Positions 14,051 through 16,727 of a DNA stretch of 16,727 nucleotides are shown here, piece by piece (the first letter of the stretch is position 1; each line of letters opens with the position of its first letter). The stretch covers positions 1 to 16,727 of the forward strand of contig JAIRPA010000116.1 in NCBI GenBank assembly GCA_031257235.1. Direction: 5' to 3'. The DNA is from Burkholderiales bacterium (lineage in GTDB: Bacteria > Pseudomonadota > Gammaproteobacteria > Burkholderiales > Casimicrobiaceae). The notes under the pieces are model-generated. The model did not search any database and was not told the origin of the DNA. It saw nothing but the letters and a program-made list of their open reading frames with translations. The translations under genes were made by a program, and so were the position numbers.

Positions 14051-14088
14051 CGTCAAAGAAAGCTTTTTAGTTTTCTTGACGTTTTTTT
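14051..14088 (+). terminator. Intrinsic terminator after ntrX
   Basis: CGTCAA-A-GAAA (14051-14061) pairs with TTTC-TTGACG (14072-14081), with one bulged A. A run of seven T residues (14082-14088) follows at once. It begins 12 bases after the ntrX stop codon and should end the rsmB-ntrX transcript. The dusA start codon lies only 20 bases beyond it. Confidence 0.8.
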
Positions 14089-14108
14089 GACGCGAATAAA
14101 TACTTGCC

Positions 14109-15101
14109 ATGCCCGACGTTTCCCTTTTTCGTTACGCGGTGGCGCCGATGCTGGATTGGACAGATCGGCATTGCCGTTATTTTCATCGGCTCTTGTCCCG
14201 TCGCGCGTGGCTCTACACCGAGATGATCCCCACCCCCGCGATTCTTCACGGGGAGGTTTCCCGCCTCTTGGCGTTCAATGAAGTCGAGCATCCGGTGGCA
14301 CTGCAAATCGGCGGCAGTCATCCGCGGGAATGCGCGGTGGCGGCAAAAGCCGCCGCGCGTTTCGGGTACGACGAAATCAACATCAACTGCGGTTGCCCTT
14401 CGGATCGTGTGCAGGTCGGGCGGTTCGGCGCGTGTCTGATGGCCACCCCGGAAGGGGTTGCCGATTGCGTCAAAGCGATGCGGGATGCGGCGACGCTTCC
14501 CGTGTCGGTCAAGCATCGAATCGGGATTGACGATCGCACCGAATACGGGTTTGTCCGCGATTTTGTCGGAACGGTTGCCGCCGCCGGATGCCGGTTATTC
14601 ATTGTCCACGCGCGTCCCGCGATTTTGAAAGGATTGTCGCCCAAAGAAAACCGCGACATTCCGCCGCTGGACTATGAAAAGGTGTACCGCCTGCAGCGCG
14701 ATTTTCCGTCGCTTTTTTTCATGTTGAACGGGGGCATTGATCGGTGGGAAACCTTAGAAGACGTGGCGGCAACGCTGACGAAAATCAATCCGGCTTCCGG
14801 CGTGATGGTCGGGCGTTGGGCGTATCATGACCCCTACCATTTAGCCCAAATCGACTCACGCTTATTTCACGACACCACCCCGCCCCCTTCCCGCCGCGAC
14901 ATCTTGGAGGCATTAAAGCATTACGCGGAAAAAGAAAAGGCGAGAGGAGCCGTGCCGCGCCACATCGCGCGTCACGTGTTGGGGCTTTATCTGGGCGAGA
15001 AAAACGCGCGATTGTTCCGACAGTGCTTGTCGTCCCACGAGCTTCTCGCCGCCGACGATCCCGCCATTTTTGATCAGGCGGCGGCACGGGTTTTATCGTA
15101 G
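14109..15101 (+). CDS. dusA: tRNA-dihydrouridine(20/20a) synthase
   Basis: DusA is an FMN-dependent enzyme that reduces U20/U20a in the D-loop of tRNA. The 330-residue protein matches the family length. AVAPMLDWTDRHCRYF (10-25) is the standard FMN-barrel start. Catalytic Cys96 lies in NINCGCPSDRV, followed by GRFGACLM, SVKHRIGID and VHARPAILKGLSPKENRDIPPL; the last motif separates DusA from DusB and DusC. The alpha-helical C-terminal tRNA-binding domain contains RHIARHVLGLYLG. A small difference from most homologues is HARPAI where HARKAW is usual. No ribosome site is apparent. The gene begins 20 bases after the ntrX terminator, so it must have its own promoter or depend on read-through. It converges with the DUF2726 gene. 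Confidence 0.96.
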   Translation: MPDVSLFRYAVAPMLDWTDRHCRYFHRLLSRRAWLYTEMIPTPAILHGEVSRLLAFNEVEHPVALQIGGSHPRECAVAAKAAARFGYDEININCGCPSDRVQVGRFGACLMATPEGVADCVKAMRDAATLPVSVKHRIGIDDRTEYGFVRDFVGTVAAAGCRLFIVHARPAILKGLSPKENRDIPPLDYEKVYRLQRDFPSLFFMLNGGIDRWETLEDVAATLTKINPASGVMVGRWAYHDPYHLAQIDSRLFHDTTPPPSRRDILEALKHYAEKEKARGAVPRHIARHVLGLYLGEKNARLFRQCLSSHELLAADDPAIFDQAAARVLS

Positions 15102-15105
15102 GGTC

Positions 15106-15166
15106 AGCTAAAGCCTCACCTGCCACATACCCTCGCCGCGCCTCAAGCGGGAGACTTGCTTTAGCT
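15106..15166. terminator. Inverted repeat between convergent dusA and DUF2726 genes
   Basis: AGCTAAAGC (15106-15114) and GCTTTAGCT (15158-15166) are perfect 9-bp arms separated by 43 bases. They occupy the gap between the two stop codons almost exactly. A smaller CAAG/CTTG pair (15144-15147/15155-15158) lies inside. There is no T-run, so a role as a shared transcription end is possible but not typical. Confidence 0.4.
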
Positions 15167-15783
15167 TACAGGGTGTTCTCCGTTCCTTGGAAGGGAAAGA
15201 CGATTTCGCGGATGGCTTCCACGGAGGGCGGGGCTTTGGGGTCCAGCGGAACGCAGGGAATGCGCAACATTTTAATGGCGGTTTTTTTGGCGCTCAACAA
15301 ACGTTCGGCGCGACGACTATCCGACACCGGCGGCGGGGAAGGTGTATCAAACAGCGCCAAAACTTTCATGTCCGCGCTACACGCCACAAAGCCGATTTCT
15401 AAAATGGCCAGCCTCTGAAAAATCTTGGATTGGGTTTCTGATCCGTCCGTTGAAAAATCGGGACGTTTGAATAAATCGTTTAAATGCACGTGCGGCACGA
15501 TCACGCATTCGGGCAGGGCTTCTTTCAAACGATGATACAAAAGTGTTTCGAGTTTGTTTAAAAGTTGTTTTTGAACATTGAGCGCGGAAAAATGTTCGGA
15601 GAGCGTCAAAAGCCGCGTGGTTTCGCCCTCCTGCCAGCCGGGCAACGGCGTTGTCCGCGCGCTGATGAGGGTTTGCGCTTTTTTTGCCTGCCGATTGCGC
15701 ACCATGAAACCGTAAGCCACCGTGGACGCAAAGATCACCGCAAAAAATACAAACAACCAAATACCAAGACTGATTTCTGACAT
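15166..15783 (-). CDS. Membrane-anchored DUF2726 domain protein
   Basis: This 205-residue protein has one N-terminal transmembrane segment (about residues 5-28, LGIWLFVFFAVIFASTVAYGFMV), then a basic stretch (RNRQAKKA). The soluble part should therefore face the cytoplasm. From about residue 75 it matches the DUF2726 pattern: LLNKLETLLYHRLKEALPECVIVPHVHLNDLF, then IGFVACSADMKVLALFD. Such domains are related to restriction-endonuclease-like folds and topoisomerase-associated nuclease modules, but catalytic activity is unproven and I see no complete active-site set. The start at 15783 has no strong ribosome site. It is monocistronic and divergent from the B12 riboswitch transcript. Function unknown. 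Confidence 0.78.
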   Translation of the reverse strand: MSEISLGIWLFVFFAVIFASTVAYGFMVRNRQAKKAQTLISARTTPLPGWQEGETTRLLTLSEHFSALNVQKQLLNKLETLLYHRLKEALPECVIVPHVHLNDLFKRPDFSTDGSETQSKIFQRLAILEIGFVACSADMKVLALFDTPSPPPVSDSRRAERLLSAKKTAIKMLRIPCVPLDPKAPPSVEAIREIVFPFQGTENTL

Positions 15784-15902
15784 GTCGATTCACCAAGAAT
15801 GAGCGGACATCCAACCACAGGATGAGACTTTTGCAAAGGCTACAGAATACATCAGGCGGCACAAAAGGTAAAACCCAATCATTCTAAAGCCCGCGTTATC
15901 TC

Positions 15903-15917
15903 CAATGATTTTCATTG
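15903..15917. promoter_or_regulatory. Fur-box-like palindrome
   Basis: CAATGA-TTT-TCATTG is a perfect 6-bp inverted repeat with a 3-base centre. Its core AATGATTTTCATT matches 11 of 13 central positions of the enterobacterial Fur consensus, but the outer positions do not match. It lies between the divergent DUF2726 gene and the B12 receptor promoter. The rest of 15784-15970 is AT-rich and holds no gene that I can see. Confidence 0.25.
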
Positions 15918-15970
15918 AAAAGCGTTTAAGAATTTTTACTTTTTTTCGGCGGAAAACCACGTGCATGTAT

Positions 15971-16000
15971 TTGTATTCAAAATGAAGAGCGTGTTATGAT
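15971..16000 (+). promoter_or_regulatory. Promoter of the cobalamin riboswitch / btuB transcript
   Basis: TTGTAT (15971-15976), an 18-base spacer and TATGAT (15995-16000), with a TG extension at 15992-15993. Initiation about 7 bases downstream would begin the RNA at about 16007, exactly where the riboswitch P1 stem starts (TTACAAGG, 16008-16015). That agreement supports the call. Confidence 0.5.
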
Positions 16001-16007
16001 ATGCATG

Positions 16008-16295
16008 TTACAAGGTGTCTGATTACTTATCGGGTGAAACGGGAACGCGGTGAGAAGCCGCGACTGCCACCGCAACGGTAAATCGGTCAACGCGGTTCAT
16101 TGATGCCACTGTGAACTCTCGGCAAATTTTTTTGCCGTTTTCCCCCCTTCATGGGAAGGCGAATCGCGTTTCAGAGCAGATATCGGGTATCGGAAAGTGT
16201 GAGCGCATCAGGCGAGAGGTAGCGCAAGAGGGTTCCGATACCGTCCCCCCTGTATCTGAAGCTGAAGCCGATCAGTCCGGAGACCGGCCTTGTAA
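16008..16295 (+). ncRNA. Cobalamin (B12) riboswitch
   Basis: This is an adenosylcobalamin-type leader RNA that lowers expression of the downstream receptor when B12 is plentiful. Conserved elements appear in the standard order: CGGGTGAAACGGGAA (16031-16045), GACTGCCACCGCAACGGTAA (16062-16081), the B12 box GCCACTG (16105-16111), GGGAAGGC (16153-16160), and AGTCCGGAGACCGGCC (16274-16289). P1 is TTACAAGG (16008-16015) paired with CCTTGTAA (16288-16295), a perfect 8 bp. Two large peripheral hairpins enlarge the RNA: CGGCAAA/TTTGCCG (16120-16137), and GGTATCGGAA/TTCCGATACC (16186-16195/16233-16242) with a 37-base loop. Seven T residues (16296-16302) follow P1 directly. The class call is firm; the switching mechanism is not. 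Confidence 0.93.
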
Positions 16296-16302
16296 TTTTT
16301 TT

Positions 16303-16427
16303 GTCTTAACGCGGCGGCGTGGTTGACGGTTTTCTTTCTACTTATCATTCGGGAACGGAAGGCGTGTTTGTCTTTTTTCGTTGCGTGGGCTTTTTAAGAT
16401 GCGTCGGACAAACGGGAAGGAAACACC
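16303..16427 (+). promoter_or_regulatory. Expression platform / leader between riboswitch and btuB
   Basis: GTTTGTC (16366-16372) and GACAAAC (16407-16413) form a 7-bp stem that ends next to the ribosome site GGGAAGGAA (16414-16422). A T6 tract (16373-16378) lies in its loop. Translational control near the ribosome site is therefore possible, but no clean anti-RBS helix or classic terminator can be fixed by eye. Confidence 0.35.
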
Positions 16428-16727
16428 GTGCAAAAAAAAATGGGATGGATCACTTTAGGGATTGTCGCGTTGTGCCTTGCGACAATTTCGCCGGCTTTTG
16501 CGCAAAACGCCCCGGCTTTGGAGGATTCGCCGCGCGTCACGCTTCCTGAAATTATCGTCACCGCCACCAAAATGCCGACTTTGGTGGATGAAACCTTAGC
16601 GGATGTCACCGTGATCACCGAAGAAGACATTCGTCAAAGCAGTGCATCGTCTTTTTCGGAATTATTAGCCCGCACGCCTTCCGTGGAGATCGCCAAAAAC
16701 GGCAGTTCGGCAGCCACTACCTCTTTA
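16428..16727 (+). CDS. btuB: TonB-dependent vitamin B12 receptor BtuB (5' part, runs off the window)
   Basis: Only the first 100 codons are in the window. They encode a signal peptide (QKKMGWITLGIVALCLA..., cleavage after AFA near residue 25), then the TonB-box region LPEIIVTATKMP and the start of the plug domain (DVTVITEEDIRQSSASSFSELLARTPSVEIAKNGSS), the usual order in BtuB. The B12 riboswitch upstream supports cobalamin, or a related corrinoid, as substrate transported across the outer membrane with TonB energy. The start is GTG at 16428, with AAGGAAA 6 bases upstream. An in-frame ATG at 16440 is too far from that site. Nine A residues (16432-16440) lie within the first codons. The frame stays open to the window end. 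Confidence 0.9.
   Translation, partial: MQKKMGWITLGIVALCLATISPAFAQNAPALEDSPRVTLPEIIVTATKMPTLVDETLADVTVITEEDIRQSSASSFSELLARTPSVEIAKNGSSAATTSL

Noticed and set aside
16399..16458. 19-codon upstream ORF overlapping the btuB start
   Set aside because: It has no ribosome site and its codons simply overlap the real start region. Nothing supports it being translated.

Overview
The window looks like chromosome of a Betaproteobacterium, most likely in or near Burkholderiales. The evidence is gene order rather than any single gene. The blocks argJ / DUF815 ATPase / mutT, ABC-2 ATPase / permease / ibaG / murA, and rsmB / DUF4390 / ntrY / ntrX are all arrangements I associate with that group. Base composition is close to balanced, and I see no rRNA, tRNA, CRISPR array, transposase or prophage gene.

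Layout, left to right. An OmpW-family porin (197-814, +) faces a minus-strand operon across a bidirectional terminator (871-900). In transcription order that operon is a 136-residue membrane-anchored unknown, argJ (arginine biosynthesis), a DUF815 ATPase and mutT. Next comes an accessory island (about 4027-5169) holding one gene, a GIY-YIG (T5orf172/MUG113) nuclease with a C-terminal domain that resembles the RAMA modified-DNA reader. Both flanks of this gene carry related perfect palindromes, a 10-bp tandem repeat and degenerate 11-bp repeats. Then comes a second minus-strand operon: ABC-2 ATPase, permease, ibaG, murA (peptidoglycan and envelope). Divergent to it is a plus-strand operon: rsmB (16S rRNA m5C methyltransferase), a DUF4390 exported protein and the ntrY/ntrX two-component pair, closed by an intrinsic terminator (14051-14088). 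A dusA tRNA dihydrouridine synthase faces a membrane-anchored DUF2726 protein. The window ends in a cobalamin riboswitch with a plausible promoter, followed by the first 100 codons of a BtuB-type TonB-dependent receptor that starts at GTG.

Most of the content is housekeeping. The parts worth a second look are the nuclease and its palindromic surroundings (4027-5169), the NtrX homologue whose AAA+ domain has lost its ATP-binding residues, and the heavily elaborated B12 riboswitch leader.
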